A DNA stretch of 64,000 bases, taken from NCBI GenBank assembly GCA_943788645.1, contig CALSRC010000001.1, positions 124,001 through 188,000 on the forward strand. The letters run 5' to 3'. Below, in pieces: positions 25,952 through 35,827 of this stretch. This stretch comes from UA16 sp002292325 (GTDB taxonomy: Bacteria; Bacteroidota; Bacteroidia; Flavobacteriales_D; Sanyastnellaceae). The position numbers and the translations under genes are program-made. Each line of letters begins with the position of its first letter. Position 1 is the stretch's first letter. Under the pieces are notes generated by a model. The model saw only the letters and a list, made by a program, of their open reading frames with translations. It searched no databases and was not told where the DNA came from.

Positions 25952-26401
25952 TCAAGCGTTCAGTGTGAATGTCTCAGGTTGCTGAGCTTCGTGTTTGTGG
26001 TCCGGGCCCACAACAACGTGCAGGTTTCGGAAAATTTCGCGTCCCAAAGAATTCTTTGGAAGCATTCCGCGTACAGCATCTTCTACCATAGCAAAAGGCT
26101 TACGCTTCATTTGCTCACGCGCCGTTCGTTTACGCTGGCCACTGGGGTAACCTGTGTACCGAATGTATTCTTTGCTGTCCCATTTGTTTCCCGTCAAAAC
26201 AACCTTCTCTGCATTGACTACAATAACGAAGTCCCCACAATCAGCATGTGGTGTAAAGTTGGTCTTGTGCTTTCCACGAAGACGCTTCGCGACTTCGGAT
26301 GCCAATCGGCCCAATGTCTGGCCCTCAGCATCAACAAGCAACCACTTCTTTTCTGCGTTCTCCTTGTTGATGGAGCGGGTTTTGTAGCTCAAAGTATCCA
26401 C
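25952..26401 (-). CDS. rplM: 50S ribosomal protein L13
   Basis: An early-assembly large-subunit protein of 149 residues. Motifs include KKWLLVDAEGQTLGRLASEVAKRL, GDFVIVVNAEKV, KEYIRYTGYPSGQR and VRGMLPKNSLGR. It leads the rplM-rpsI-rpsB-tsf translation operon, and a good Bacteroidota promoter is visible 45 bp upstream. Confidence 0.97.
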   Translation of the reverse strand: MDTLSYKTRSINKENAEKKWLLVDAEGQTLGRLASEVAKRLRGKHKTNFTPHADCGDFVIVVNAEKVVLTGNKWDSKEYIRYTGYPSGQRKRTAREQMKRKPFAMVEDAVRGMLPKNSLGREIFRNLHVVVGPDHKHEAQQPETFTLNA

Positions 26402-26446
26402 AGCTCAGTGTTTTGATAGTTCAAATTCTCCCCGAAATTGGGGGTG

Positions 26447-26477
26447 CGAAGATAGCAAACGGATGTTTACAACCCAA
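26447..26477 (-). promoter_or_regulatory. Promoter of the rplM-rpsI operon
   Basis: On the minus strand a TTG (26475-26477) and TATCTTCG (26447-26454) are separated by 20 nt. This fits the Bacteroidota -33/-7 pattern TTG-N19-TAnnTTTG with one mismatch. The leader would be about 40 nt long. Confidence 0.6.
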
Positions 26478-26508
26478 GACATCCTGTGGACAAAAATTTC
26501 AACTTCAC

Positions 26509-27654
26509 TTATTTACGGTACTCGACCAAGCCTGGAGAAGGTTCAAAAATGTTCCAAACTCCTGATTTATCAACCCCTTGAGAGCGATATTCTGTCGATT
26601 CCAGCACAAGGTGTTTTTGAAAATTTACACCGTTTGGTCCAATCAAAAACAGCGTTTCCCCGTCAGCAGAAATACCAAAATCAAATGAGTTTCGGCCTCC
26701 TTCGAAGCCCAACCAACAGGCAGACGCTGGAAGCACCACCGACGGAAACGTCCATCCTGAACGATCCAATGCCTCGGTAATTCTCCACCCCTTCAAATCA
26801 CATGGAGCGTCTCCTTCATTGAACAATTCGATGAAATCCGCCGGTTCACCCTTGCCATTCACCTCCGTGAGACGCAGTTGATTGACCTTGCACGGCGGAC
26901 ATGCTGACATCTTCCTCGAACCAACCGCATTTCCATCCTTGTATATGCGCGCAGGTGGCGAGGTCCGCCGGATTTTTCTCACCGAAGGCAAAGTCCAGGT
27001 CGTTTTTATTCTCAGCACGTGCGCCCGCCAAGGGTCATCATCCTTCCATGTATTTCCAAACATATACGATGCGCCCACGGCCCAGTATTTGGATACATCC
27101 CACGAAGCAGACGCCTGACGTCGTTCGCTCCATTGGCCATCTCCGCGGTAAAACAATTCCCAACTCACTTCCGCCCGAGTCTGCGACGCAAGCGCGTGAA
27201 CATATCCCAAGCGCATTCTCGTCGTTGGTTCCCACGTACGGGTTTGTATATCCTCCCATCCCAGCAGTGGATTCCAGCTCTCTGTCCACATCAAACGGCC
27301 CTTGACTTTGCCGCCACCCGCCTTCCAATCCCCCAGCAATCGCAGCGCACCCCTGCGCCGAGTCGCGTATCCCCCTTCCGCCAATTGACGCTCCGAAAAA
27401 CGCCATTGTGCGTTCAAACTCCAGTGCTTATTCAGGTCGTATTCAAGGGCGGCATCCACCAATCCTTGATCGTGCCAGCGCATCCCCTGAGTCCAGCGGT
27501 TTTCCCATTGCAACGACCATGAAAGGTCTTTGTTAATGGATTGACTCACTCCCGATCCCAGCCAGAACTCCGTATCGGTATACTGGGCATGCAAAGGTTG
27601 GCTGGCAACCCAGGCCAGCACACTGCAAATCGCGATGATCAAGAAATTGCGCAC
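26509..27654 (-). CDS. DUF2490-like protein with C-terminal lamin-tail domain
   Basis: A 381-residue exported protein that combines two parts. After a signal peptide (ends LHAQ) comes a DUF2490-like beta-barrel-type region (about residues 25-225: FWLGSGVSQSINKDLSWSLQWENRW, ALEYDLNKHWSLNAQWRFSER). Next is a Cys-bearing linker (SACPPCKVNQLRLTEVN). The end is a lamin-tail (LTD) domain (DFIELFNEGDAPCDLKGWRI, then WTFPSVVLPASACWLGF). DUF2490 proteins are usually plain outer-membrane barrels, and LTDs are usually found in secreted proteins, so the fusion is odd. The start is GTG; no ATG precedes the signal peptide. It follows the lipoprotein gene by 5 bp. Function is unknown. Confidence 0.75.
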   Translation of the reverse strand: MRNFLIIAICSVLAWVASQPLHAQYTDTEFWLGSGVSQSINKDLSWSLQWENRWTQGMRWHDQGLVDAALEYDLNKHWSLNAQWRFSERQLAEGGYATRRRGALRLLGDWKAGGGKVKGRLMWTESWNPLLGWEDIQTRTWEPTTRMRLGYVHALASQTRAEVSWELFYRGDGQWSERRQASASWDVSKYWAVGASYMFGNTWKDDDPWRAHVLRIKTTWTLPSVRKIRRTSPPARIYKDGNAVGSRKMSACPPCKVNQLRLTEVNGKGEPADFIELFNEGDAPCDLKGWRITEALDRSGWTFPSVVLPASACWLGFEGGRNSFDFGISADGETLFLIGPNGVNFQKHLVLESTEYRSQGVDKSGVWNIFEPSPGLVEYRK

Positions 27655-27659
27655 CCCTT

Positions 27660-28064
27660 TTAGATGTCTTTGTAAATGCGCATCGTTCCCAAGTCAATTT
27701 CTTCCTGACCTTTATCGATGGTAAAGGTTTGGACAATGGAGATGTCTGGAGCATTGTTGAACAACGGCATGGTATCTTCACTGTACACATAGACCGTGTA
27801 ATCACCCGGTCGAAGACCATAAAATGCGAATTCACCATCAAAATTGGTTCGGACCCGGTCATCGGGGCCCACGCGATCTCCATAAATGATAAAAACATCC
27901 TCATCGGCGGCGGCGGCAACCACCGCACCGGCAGGATTGGTAATGACCACACGTTGCTCAACTTCCACCGCACCTGTTGCCACGGCAACCCCACCTTCTC
28001 CAGCCGTTCGCGTGCATCCAACGATGACGACACTGGCTAACACAATCAAGGCTAATTTTGACAT
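27660..28064 (-). CDS. Small lipoprotein with carboxypeptidase-regulatory-like fold
   Basis: A 134-residue protein. The signal peptide ends in the lipobox VIVGC (Cys at residue 17). After an Ala/Val-rich stretch, the C-terminal half (VRTNFDGEFAFYGLRPGDYTVYVYSED) has the pattern of a SpaA/CarboxypepD_reg-like beta-sandwich (DGEF, Y/F, L.PG.Y.V). It is probably a small outer-membrane lipoprotein working with the adjacent DUF2490/LTD protein, since the two genes are 5 bp apart. No enzyme motif is visible. Confidence 0.72.
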   Translation of the reverse strand: MSKLALIVLASVVIVGCTRTAGEGGVAVATGAVEVEQRVVITNPAGAVVAAAADEDVFIIYGDRVGPDDRVRTNFDGEFAFYGLRPGDYTVYVYSEDTMPLFNNAPDISIVQTFTIDKGQEEIDLGTMRIYKDI

Positions 28065-28153
28065 GAATCCGTTCTTTTTAAAAATGCTTCCACTTCTTGC
28101 GTCTGCAAAGTAGGGACTGAATTAATTTCGAACCCAATCAATTGACCAAACTC

Positions 28154-28783
28154 ATGGTTCCGCACGAAGAACATTCTCCACTCCAACACACCGGCCTCGG
28201 CGAAGGACGAATTGAGGTCGTCTGCGGTCCCATGTTTTCCGGAAAGACAGAAGAACTTTTGCGGCGCGTCCGCAGGGCGCAAATTGCTCACCAGCCTACT
28301 GTAATCTTCAAACCCGCCAAGGACACCCGGTACAACAAGGACCAAGTGACTTCGCACGATGCCAACGCATTGCCGAGTGTAACAGTCGACTCCAGCCGGG
28401 CGATGCTCGATTACCTCAAAGCGCAAGCAAAACCCATTACAGTTGTCGCAATTGACGAAGCTCAGTTTTTCGACGCGGATTTACCGCGCACTTGCGCGCA
28501 CCTTGCAGACCGAGGCATTCGAGTCATCGCGGCGGGATTGGATTTGGATTTCAAAGGCATTCCTTTTGGGTGCATGCCGGAGTTGTTGGCTTTGGCGGAA
28601 GAGGTAACGAAATTGCACGCCGTTTGCATGGAGACCGGCCGACCCGCTCACTTTTCGCACCGCATTGCCGGAGGAGATAGCACGGTCGAAATCGGTGAGA
28701 AGGATCGATACATTCCCCTCACACGACAGGCGTTTGTCGAAGCGCGAAAAGCAAATCAAGGGGAAGAACCTTCCGCCTCATGA
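28154..28783 (+). CDS. tdk: Thymidine kinase
   Basis: Salvages thymidine to dTMP using ATP. The 209-residue type II enzyme has Walker A GPMFSGKTEELLRR (about residues 26-39), the Walker B-like VVAIDEAQFFDADLP, a lasso region starting LDLDFKGIPFGCMPELLALAEEV, and a late substrate-binding YIPLTRQAF. The ATG at 28154 is used; a TTG four codons upstream is possible. One of the zinc-finger Cys pairs usual for this family seems reduced (CMETGRPAHFSHR), with His in place of the second Cys pair. Its stop overlaps an ATG (ATGA) that is the likely start of murF-alr. Confidence 0.93.
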   Translation: MVPHEEHSPLQHTGLGEGRIEVVCGPMFSGKTEELLRRVRRAQIAHQPTVIFKPAKDTRYNKDQVTSHDANALPSVTVDSSRAMLDYLKAQAKPITVVAIDEAQFFDADLPRTCAHLADRGIRVIAAGLDLDFKGIPFGCMPELLALAEEVTKLHAVCMETGRPAHFSHRIAGGDSTVEIGEKDRYIPLTRQAFVEARKANQGEEPSAS

Positions 28784-31262
28784 CGGTCGGCGCCTGGAAA
28801 TCTTGGTTGCAAGGACTTGTAACCCTGGATCATTCGACGATCGAGGGCGCAGAGGCGATGGAACCGACCAGCCGCTCTTCATCACACAAGACTCCCGGCA
28901 ATTTGCTTACGACCCGGCTGCCGCAAGGGCTTTTGTCGCCATCACAGGCCTTTGGCACGACGGGCATGATTATTTAAATGAAGCCTATGCCGAAGGGGCG
29001 CGGTATTTCATTGTATTGAAGGGTACTCCGGTGCCAAAATGGACAAATGCGGATGTGGTTTATTCCCCCGACCCCGTGGCTACGTGGCAAAGCCTCGCGC
29101 GGCATTGGCGCGATGCGTGTGACACGTCTATCATTGCTATTGCGGGGAGCAACGGAAAAACCACCGTCAAAGAATGGTTGATTCAGCTCTTTTCTAAACA
29201 CGTCGATGCGTATGGAAGCCCCCGCAGCTTCAACAGTCAGGTCGGTGTTCCTTTGGCATTGGGTGCGCTGCAGCCTCAGCATGAATGGGCCGTCATTGAG
29301 GCAGGAATTTCAGAGCCCGGTGAGATGGAGCGACTGGCGCACTGCATTCGTCCGAACTTCGGGGTCCTGACTCACTTGGGCAATGCCCATGCCGAAAACT
29401 TCCCTACTACAGCCGAGTTGTGGTCGGAAAAACTTTTGCTTTTTGGTAATTGTCAGTGGGTCGTAATTCCTGACGGATTCAACGAAGCCCGCGTTGCGTT
29501 AGAGCAAAAAGGAGTGAAGGTGTATTCATGGGGACCTGAAGCACATCACGCACTTTGTGTCTCGAGTTTCATCCATCTCAATGGGCGCACAATTGAGGCC
29601 AACTGGGACAACAAACGATTCATCTGGTCGATTCCATTCACGGATGAAATCGGTTTTCGCAACGCGATGACCGCAGCACTCACGGCTTTGGTCTGGGGCA
29701 TGAATCCCGTTGCAATCGGTCAATCGCTCCTCGACTTTCAAAACCTCGACCACCGGATGCAACGCATTCGGAAAGCCGACGGCCTCTGGCTGCTCTCCGA
29801 CGCCTATACCAATGACTGGGATGCGCTTCAACTGGCGTTGCTCGATTTAAATCGCATTCCCGAACCAGCCAAAAAGGCCGCCATCATCGGGCCAATTCCC
29901 GGAATGTTAGCGGGAGATGCGGAGCGCTTAAATCAATTGGTTGATGCCGCCAATACCGATCTTGTTTGGGCGGTTGGAAGTGCCTGGAAGCCCCTTGAAC
30001 TTCGGCCAAATTGGAGGTTTTTTGATGAAACAACGGAAGTCTTGGAGGCGCTGTCTGCCGATCCACGCGCTTTAGATGGAGCCCACGTGCTCGTCAAAGG
30101 GCCGCGCGTCGAACGTTTTGAACGCATCGTTTCTCAACTGAGTGAAACGGGCAATGCAACACGACTCGTTGTTGATTTAGAAGCACTCACAAACAACTTG
30201 CGCACCCTCCGAACCCATGTTCGGAGTCATTGCAAAACCCCCGCTGATCTCATTGCGGTGATCAAAGCCTCCGGTTATGGAACCAATGCCACTGCGTTAG
30301 CCCGGGTCTTCGAATTTCATCGAATTCCGATGGTCGCTGTCGCTTGCACGGAAGAAGGAATCGCATTGCGCAAACAAGGCATCACGCTGCGCATCCTGGT
30401 TCTCAATCCCACTGTGTCCACGCTTACAACGCTGATTGATTACCGGCTAGAACCCACCATTCATACCACCCAACAATTTGATGCATTGTGTGAGGCCCTT
30501 AATCATTCTGGCAAAAAAACACCCTGGCCCATCCACCTTAAAATCGACAGTGGCATGCACCGACTCGGGTTTACGCCCTCTCAAACCACAACTATGATCA
30601 GCATCTTAGATCATTCGGCCACCCGTGTGAAAACCGTTTTTAGCCACCTCGCTAGTGCAGATCACCCCGACCAAGATGACCGCACACGCGCCCAACTCAA
30701 CGCATTCCAAGGTGTGTTCAATGTGCTTCAATCACATCAACCCGACCTCCGCTCGCACATCCTCAACACCGCCGGCCTGCTGCGGTTTCCAGAAGCAGCC
30801 GGAGATTATGTCCGTGTAGGAATCGGATTGATGGGCGTCCAGCCCGATTCAGTTGATTCCATCGAACTGCATCCCGTTGTGCGGTTTGAAACTGTCATCT
30901 CGTCGTTGCACAAGGTCCCCGCAAACGAAGGCGTTGGATATGGGCTGGAAGATGCCTCCAATCAAGATCGGATTTTGGCGACCCTGCCGGTCGGGTACGC
31001 GGATGGATTTCCACGCAACCTGTCCAACGGCGCAGGCTCCGTTGTCATTCATGAAACACTCGTTCCTGTTGTGGGCAAAGTCTGCATGGACATGGTCATG
31101 GTCGACGTGACGACCATCCCAAAAGCCGTGGTCGGTGATGCGGTGGAGATCTTCGGATTGAAGCAACGAATTGAATCCTTTGCTGCGGCCGCTCAGACCA
31201 TCCCATATGAAATCCTTACGCGCATCCCAAGTCGCGTTTCAAGAGAGCAACACGGCAATTAG
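28780..31262 (+). CDS. Bifunctional MurF ligase / alanine racemase, N-terminus apparently frameshifted
   Basis: Bacteroidota fuse two peptidoglycan enzymes: UDP-MurNAc-tripeptide:D-Ala-D-Ala ligase (MurF) and alanine racemase (Alr). The MurF part has the Mur N-terminal pattern (ITQDSRQF, LWHDGHDYL), ATP loop AGSNGKTTVKEW, and NAMTAALTAL. The Alr part starts near VVDLEALTNNLRTLRTHV, with the PLP lysine in AVIKASGYG and VGKVCMDMVMVDVT at the end. The main frame has no ATG start before the MurF motifs. An ATG at 28780, overlapping the tdk stop, opens a MurF-like N-terminus (MTVGAWKSWLQGLVTLD) in another frame, and one added base near 28862-28866 would join them into about 827 residues. A fallback start is the TTG at 28803. 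The stop overlaps the RND gene stop by 4 bp. Confidence 0.9.
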
Positions 31263-34200
31263 ACGGACTTCTTCAGGAAGTACTTGTACTGCATGCGGTT
31301 GATCCACCAGTACATGACAGGAACAATGATCAACGTGAGGAACGTCGCAAAAGTGAGCCCGTAGATGATGGCCCAACTCATGGGTTTCCAGAATACGTTG
31401 TTGTCTCCGCCAATGTAAATACGGGGGTCGTACTCGGTCACCAAGGAAACAAAATCAATATTCAGTCCGATGGCCAGAGGCAGCAAGCCCAGAATGGTGG
31501 TGATCGCGGTCAATAAAACCGGACGCAATCTCGTCCGACCTCCTTGCACGATGGATTCAACCACTTCAGAAAAAGGCAGATGATCATCCTCCCCCAACTC
31601 CCTTCGTTTCCTCTGCCGTATCAAATCCGTATAGTCAATTAAAACAATGGCATTATTAACAACCACACCGGCGAGAGAAATGATCCCAATCATGGTCATG
31701 ATGATCACAAAATCCATTTGGAAAATCACCAAGCCCAGCAAAACACCAATGAGGCTGAAGAACACGCTGAAGCCAATAATGAACGGTGTGGTAATGGAAT
31801 TGAACTGAGCCACGATGATGAGGATAATCAAAAAGAGCGCGAGCAAGAGCGCCTGAGATAAAAAAGCAAGCTCCTTGGCCTGTTCTTCTTGTTGGCCTGT
31901 GAAGGCGAATTCCACACCGCGTGGTGCTTGAAAACCCTGCAAGGATTCTTGCATCTGCAGCACGATTTCATTCGCATTGGCTCCTTCCAAAACATTTGAA
32001 CTCAACGTAATCAACCGGTCCAAATCTTTTCGCTTCACGCTGCTAAACGTGGTACTTCGGTCTGCGGTGGCTACGGCCGAAATAGGCACTTCCTTGATTT
32101 GTCCATCCGAGGCACTTCTGAAAATGACTTTCTGATTCATCAAAGCATCCACGTTGTTTCGCGCAGATTCTTCAAATCGCACATTGATTGGATAATCGTC
32201 CTCTCCATCCTTGAACGTGCTGACTTCTCGTCCAAAAAGAGCCGTTCGAATGGTGTAACCAATGTTTTGAGTGGACAATCCATACCGGCGTGCCTTTTCC
32301 CGATCAATCGTAATCGGAAGTTCTGGCTTTCGCTTATCCACGTCAATTTTCAATTCTTCCACCCCCTCGAAATTCAACTCCCGCAAATACTGACGCATCG
32401 AATTAGCCGTGATCAAGACGTCGTCATAATTGTCTCCGCGAATTTCGATGTTGATCGGAGGGCCTTGCGGAGGGCCATCTGAGTTTTTGGCCACAATGAT
32501 CTCAGCATCTGGATACGCCGATAACCGTTCACGGACGGAACGCAGCACATCCCGCGTTGATTGACCCCGGCGCTCTTGAAACTTCACAAAATTGACCGCT
32601 ATACGCGCTTTGTGCGGGGTGTTGCCCAATGAAGGCCCCTCCTGTGGATCGCTGGTGCCATTGCCCACTTGACCAATGATCGAATTGGCAATGTATGCCT
32701 CCATTTCTCCGGTCTCCGGATTGGGGCGTTGAAAGCGTTCTTCGTTCATCACATCCAAGACCATGGATTCAATCTCCCGTGTCACACGGTTGGTCTCTTC
32801 AATATCCGTTCCAATGGGCTTTGTGATGAAAATGTTCAGGTATTGAGGCTCGTTGCTGGGAAAGAACTCAACCTTCGGTGGAAACGCGCCAAGCAATACA
32901 AATGCCACAACCATCAAACTCGCTGTACCAAAGAAAAAGACCCACGGACGTCGACCCGCCAAGGCGTATCGCAGAAAGCGATCATACCCCTCCTCCAAAC
33001 GAGGCAAGAATCGGTTTTGAAACAAGCGTGTTCCTGGGTTCAAGACGTACGCATTTGTGATGGTCAACAAACCCGAAATGAGCAAGATGTTACCAAACGC
33101 CGTTACGCCCAAGGCCAAGAATATTCCGCCAAAAACAATCAATGAAAGTGTCAACCGATGCGCCCGTTTTTTGCTGACACCGTCCTCCCCTACGCGCATG
33201 AACGCCGCTGTCAAAACGGGATTAATCACCAATGCAACGAACAAAGATGAACTCAAGACAATCATCAGGGTGATCGGCAAGTATTTCATGAACTCCCCGA
33301 TGAGTCCTGGCCAAATTGCCAATGGCAAAAACGCCGCCAACGTGGTGGCTGTTGAGGCAATGATGGGCCAGGCCACCTCTCCTACTCCTTGTTTCGCCGC
33401 CTGAATGGATGATTTTCCTTCGTCCATCAAGCGGTAAATATTTTCGACTACGACAATTCCATTGTCCACCAACATCCCCAATGCCAGCACCAAGGAAAAA
33501 AGAACCATCACATTGAACGTAATGCCCAATGCACTCAAAATCATGAAGCTCATAAACATCGACAACGGAATCGCCACGCCCACAAACAAGGCATTGCGCA
33601 GTCCGAGAAAGAACAGCAAGACTCCAATCACCAAAAGCACTCCGAAGATGATCGAATTCTGCAGCTCGTCTACTTGCGTTCGGGTCTGATCCGATTGATC
33701 ATTCGTGATCGAAACGTTGAGATTCTCTGGTAAAAAATCTGCTTGGGCATCGGCGATGATGCCGTTGATACCATTTGATGCCGCAATGAGGTTTTCACCC
33801 GCGCGCTTGATGATGTCCAGCGAAACCACCGGTTGCAAGTACTCACGAGCATAGCTGGTTTTTTCTTGCTCAACAAAATGAACGCTTGCGACATCCCTCA
33901 AGTAGACTGGAGCGTTGTTTTCACTCTTGATGATGACGTTTTCAATGTCCTCCGTCGTCTCAAAATCTCCGACAACTTGAACGGAACGGCGGAAATTATC
34001 CACCAATAAATCCCCTCCCGAAATGGTGATGTTTTCTTGAGCAATTGCACCTGAAATGTCATTAAAGCTCACCTGCATCGCCTCCGCTCGCAGGTAGTCT
34101 ACGACCACTTCCACTTCCTTGTCCATGACTCCTCGAATATCCACTTTGGAAATTTCAGGCAGCTCTTCAATTTCTTCCTCCAACGCTTCGGCATACCGCT

Positions 34201-34702
34201 TGAGTTCATCCAAGCTATACTCCCCCGATAAATTGACATTCATCACCGGAAGCAACTCCGAAAAATTCAAGGCAAAAACGTCCGGATCCGCAGGCAAATC
34301 ATCCGGAAAATCCGGATCTGCCTTTGCGCGGTCCACAGCATCCTTGACCTTGCGCAATGCTTCATCGGATGTCACATCAAATTCGAACTTCACATCGATG
34401 GCGCTGTAGCCCTGAATGGAAGTTGACGTGATTTCATCCACACCGGTAATCGTATTGATTTCCTTTTCGAGTGGACGTGTAACCAGCTTTTCTATGTTGG
34501 AAGGGCTATTTCCCGGATAGGGGGTTCCTATGAAAACCTCGGGGATTACGACCTCTGGAAAACTCTCCTTTGGAACGGTCAGGTAGCTGTAAAGCCCCGA
34601 AACAATGATGATGGCGACGAGCACAAATACCGTAGTGGCGTTGCTCACGCTCCATGAGCTCAATCCGAACTCACGGGCCTTTTGGTCTTGAGGTTGGTCC
34701 AT
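31259..34702 (-). CDS. RND efflux permease, HAE1/AcrB-like
   Basis: An inner-membrane proton-driven exporter of 1147 residues with the usual two-fold repeat: 12 membrane helices and two large periplasmic porter loops. The N-terminus has TVFVLVAIIIVSGLYSYLTVPKESFPEV. TM4 has ALGMLVDNGIVVVENIYR and TM10 has AGVVVNNAIVLIDY. AcrB has two Asp at this TM4 position and a Lys in TM10; here one Asp is Asn and the Lys is absent, a pattern seen in many Bacteroidota RND pumps. It is the last gene of the tetR-tolC-adaptor-RND operon, so it is probably a drug or lipid exporter under TetR control. Substrate unknown. Confidence 0.92.
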   Translation of the reverse strand: MDQPQDQKAREFGLSSWSVSNATTVFVLVAIIIVSGLYSYLTVPKESFPEVVIPEVFIGTPYPGNSPSNIEKLVTRPLEKEINTITGVDEITSTSIQGYSAIDVKFEFDVTSDEALRKVKDAVDRAKADPDFPDDLPADPDVFALNFSELLPVMNVNLSGEYSLDELKRYAEALEEEIEELPEISKVDIRGVMDKEVEVVVDYLRAEAMQVSFNDISGAIAQENITISGGDLLVDNFRRSVQVVGDFETTEDIENVIIKSENNAPVYLRDVASVHFVEQEKTSYAREYLQPVVSLDIIKRAGENLIAASNGINGIIADAQADFLPENLNVSITNDQSDQTRTQVDELQNSIIFGVLLVIGVLLFFLGLRNALFVGVAIPLSMFMSFMILSALGITFNVMVLFSLVLALGMLVDNGIVVVENIYRLMDEGKSSIQAAKQGVGEVAWPIIASTATTLAAFLPLAIWPGLIGEFMKYLPITLMIVLSSSLFVALVINPVLTAAFMRVGEDGVSKKRAHRLTLSLIVFGGIFLALGVTAFGNILLISGLLTITNAYVLNPGTRLFQNRFLPRLEEGYDRFLRYALAGRRPWVFFFGTASLMVVAFVLLGAFPPKVEFFPSNEPQYLNIFITKPIGTDIEETNRVTREIESMVLDVMNEERFQRPNPETGEMEAYIANSIIGQVGNGTSDPQEGPSLGNTPHKARIAVNFVKFQERRGQSTRDVLRSVRERLSAYPDAEIIVAKNSDGPPQGPPINIEIRGDNYDDVLITANSMRQYLRELNFEGVEELKIDVDKRKPELPITIDREKARRYGLSTQNIGYTIRTALFGREVSTFKDGEDDYPINVRFEESARNNVDALMNQKVIFRSASDGQIKEVPISAVATADRSTTFSSVKRKDLDRLITLSSNVLEGANANEIVLQMQESLQGFQAPRGVEFAFTGQQEEQAKELAFLSQALLLALFLIILIIVAQFNSITTPFIIGFSVFFSLIGVLLGLVIFQMDFVIIMTMIGIISLAGVVVNNAIVLIDYTDLIRQRKRRELGEDDHLPFSEVVESIVQGGRTRLRPVLLTAITTILGLLPLAIGLNIDFVSLVTEYDPRIYIGGDNNVFWKPMSWAIIYGLTFATFLTLIIVPVMYWWINRMQYKYFLKKSV

Positions 34703-34706
34703 CGAA

Positions 34707-35795
34707 TCAGTCCGTAATAAGGTTTACCTCTTGCCCTTCCACAACGCGGTTAGCTCCGCGATGAATCACATCATCACCAAACGACAGGCCGGACGTGATC
34801 AGCAGGTTGTCGCCCGAGCCCACACCCGAGACAATCAGTTTTTTGCGAACCGTCCGCACAGCGCTTTGACCTTCTGCTACGAAAACAAATTCATCGCCGT
34901 TGATATCCTGCTGAACCAATGCGCTTGGCAAAACCATCGCGCTGTCCAAGCCAAGATCTTGCAGCCAAACACTCGCATACATGTTGGGTAGGAATTTGTT
35001 GCCCCTTGGAAGCGGCAAGGAAATCTCAAGTGTCCGATTCGAGGGGTTGATGAATTGTCCGACCCGACCCACTTGGGTGCGAATGGAATCCACGCCGCTC
35101 ACAATGACTTCTGCTTGCATGCCTTTGGACACCTTCCCGGCATAGTGATCACTCACGCTCGCTCGGACATACATGTCCCGGAGGTCAACAATCCGAACCA
35201 GTGGTGCCCCAGGAACTGCAAATTCTCCAGTCTTAGCCAAGCATCGGTCCACCACACCCGCAAATGGCGCGCGCATCACGGCCATTTCCATTTGTTCTTC
35301 CAATGTTTGCAGTGAACGCTGCAACGATTCCAGTTGAGTTTTCGCTTGTAAAAAGTCAATTTCCGATCCAATGTTTTGCTCCCACAATCGACTTTGTCGA
35401 TCAAAAACTGCCTGAGCCAATTCCAACTGCGTTTGCAATTCTGACGCCGAGCGTTTCAGGACATCCGTGTTGACACGAACCAAAGCTGTTCCTTCCGCCA
35501 CCTGCTGACCCTCACGAACCATGACCTCCTCGATGGCCCCTCCAAATTCAGTCGTCAATAAGGCGTTTTGGTCTGTCTCGACATTGCCTTGGACTGAAAA
35601 CCTGTGCGTAAATGGCTGCGGCGCGATGCTCAAAACACCGACCTTGAAGAGGTTTACCCCGTTGGCCTCTGATCCAGATTCTGACGACCCTGCATCTTCC
35701 ATGTCGGATGATCCGCAACTGGCTAAAGCCAAAATTAAAATCACCGCGGGAAGGCCCAAAGCTTTTTTCATGCGTGCTGTATAAATGATATTCAT
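34707..35795 (-). CDS. Periplasmic adaptor (membrane fusion) lipoprotein of the RND pump
   Basis: Links the RND permease to the TolC channel. The protein is about 362 residues long with a lipobox (LALASC) and the adaptor order of barrel-sandwich, alpha-hairpin, barrel. Visible parts are NALLTTEFGGAIEEVMVREGQQVAEGTALVRV (lipoyl-like half), the coiled hairpin ELQTQLELAQAVFDRQSRLWEQ and its return, then MRAPFAGVVDRCLAKTGEFAVPGAPLVRIVD. I chose the ATG at 35795. A GTG at 35831 would overlap the tolC stop (GTGA), and an ATG at 35771 is also possible. It is followed 4 bp later by the RND gene. Confidence 0.9.
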   Translation of the reverse strand: MNIIYTARMKKALGLPAVILILALASCGSSDMEDAGSSESGSEANGVNLFKVGVLSIAPQPFTHRFSVQGNVETDQNALLTTEFGGAIEEVMVREGQQVAEGTALVRVNTDVLKRSASELQTQLELAQAVFDRQSRLWEQNIGSEIDFLQAKTQLESLQRSLQTLEEQMEMAVMRAPFAGVVDRCLAKTGEFAVPGAPLVRIVDLRDMYVRASVSDHYAGKVSKGMQAEVIVSGVDSIRTQVGRVGQFINPSNRTLEISLPLPRGNKFLPNMYASVWLQDLGLDSAMVLPSALVQQDINGDEFVFVAEGQSAVRTVRKKLIVSGVGSGDNLLITSGLSFGDDVIHRGANRVVEGQEVNLITD

Positions 35796-35827
35796 CGTTC
35801 TGTTCTTTCTATTTTGATCGCGCCTCT

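Noticed and set aside
28665..28779. ATG at 28665 as the murF-alr start
   Set aside because: It would overlap tdk by over 100 bp with a Lys/Arg-rich string unrelated to MurF. The ATG at 28780 or TTG at 28803 is more credible.
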